48,151 nt of DNA from SpSt-600 sp042408195 (lineage in GTDB: Bacteria; Chloroflexota; Anaerolineae; SpSt-600): contig JBHOQL010000017.1 of the NCBI GenBank assembly GCA_042408195.1, forward strand, positions 1-48,151. Reading direction: 5' to 3'. A program made the position numbers and the translations under genes. How positions within the stretch are numbered: position 1 is the first letter of the stretch; each line of letters starts with the position of its first letter. The notes under the pieces are model-generated. The model saw only the letters and a program-made list of their open reading frames with translations. It had not been told where the DNA came from and did not search any database. Shown here piece after piece: positions 48,109-48,151 of the stretch.

Positions 48109-48151
48109 TTAATTTTCTGTCCCCTTAGACTGGACCATCTTTTCCAACCTC
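48109..48151 (-). CDS. Possible 3' end of an upstream gene
   Basis: One minus-strand frame entering from the window edge reads RLEKMVQSKGTEN and then stops (TAA at 48109-48111), 23 bases before the DsrM-like start. It is too short to identify and might be chance. Confidence 0.25.
   Translation of the reverse strand, partial: RLEKMVQSKGTEN

Overview
The window looks like a chromosomal piece of a bacterium that is probably a member of the Chloroflexota or a related thermophile-rich, Gram-positive-like lineage. This placement is inference. It rests on a valS T-box leader, short EF-Ts, tandem M42 peptidases, a decaprenyl-phosphate-ribose-type UbiA enzyme, a PTPS-related membrane protein and a DUF763/DUF429 pair. 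No rRNA, tRNA, CRISPR array or intact mobile element was seen.

Region 1 (1-8450, minus strand, GC-rich) is a cell-surface polysaccharide locus. It holds the five enzymes expected for UDP-ManNAc(3NAc)A synthesis: acetyltransferase, aminotransferase, 3-dehydrogenase, 6-dehydrogenase and 2-epimerase. The epimerase is frameshifted and runs off the left edge. A TPR membrane protein and a Wzz/GumC chain-length protein follow. Between them lies a decayed HEPN/MNT toxin-antitoxin-type pair, with a stop codon in one gene and a frameshift in the other. A family of short 'aatctgtg'-type inverted repeats sits at gene ends only in this part. Base composition changes inside the wzz gene near 8280.

Region 2 (9200-22205) holds a YqeC-MocA fusion, RlmD and a UbiA prenyltransferase. 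These are followed by a long plus-strand run of three tandem M42 aminopeptidases, a peptide-binding protein, two peptide-ABC ATPases (no permeases) and a GlcD/GlcF-type oxidase. A consensus promoter precedes the first peptidase. The layout suggests uptake and breakdown of peptides coupled to 2-hydroxy-acid oxidation.

Region 3 (22229-26632, minus) is the classical rpsB-tsf-pyrH-frr-uppS-cdsA cluster, with a recognisable promoter and a hairpin at the mRNA start. Valyl-tRNA synthetase is divergent from it, behind a T-box riboswitch with a GUC specifier candidate and a strong terminator.

Region 4 (30049-35408, minus) is dnaN-xseA-aminotransferase-membrane protein. Divergent from it, region 5 (35598-41976, plus) runs infC-rpmI-rplT-TrmH-family methyltransferase-PIN/TRAM, then a relic of a DNA methyltransferase, then cysS-rlmB-NAD epimerase.

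Region 6 (41996-46046, plus) is a tightly overlapping cassette with its own promoter. It encodes a degenerate response-regulator-like winged-helix protein, a membrane-fused aminopropyltransferase-like protein, DUF763 and DUF429. It is the most poorly understood unit in the window.

Region 7 (46115-48151, minus, GC-rich again) is a DsrK/HdrD-like iron-sulfur protein with a DsrM/NarI-like membrane cytochrome partner, cut by the right edge.
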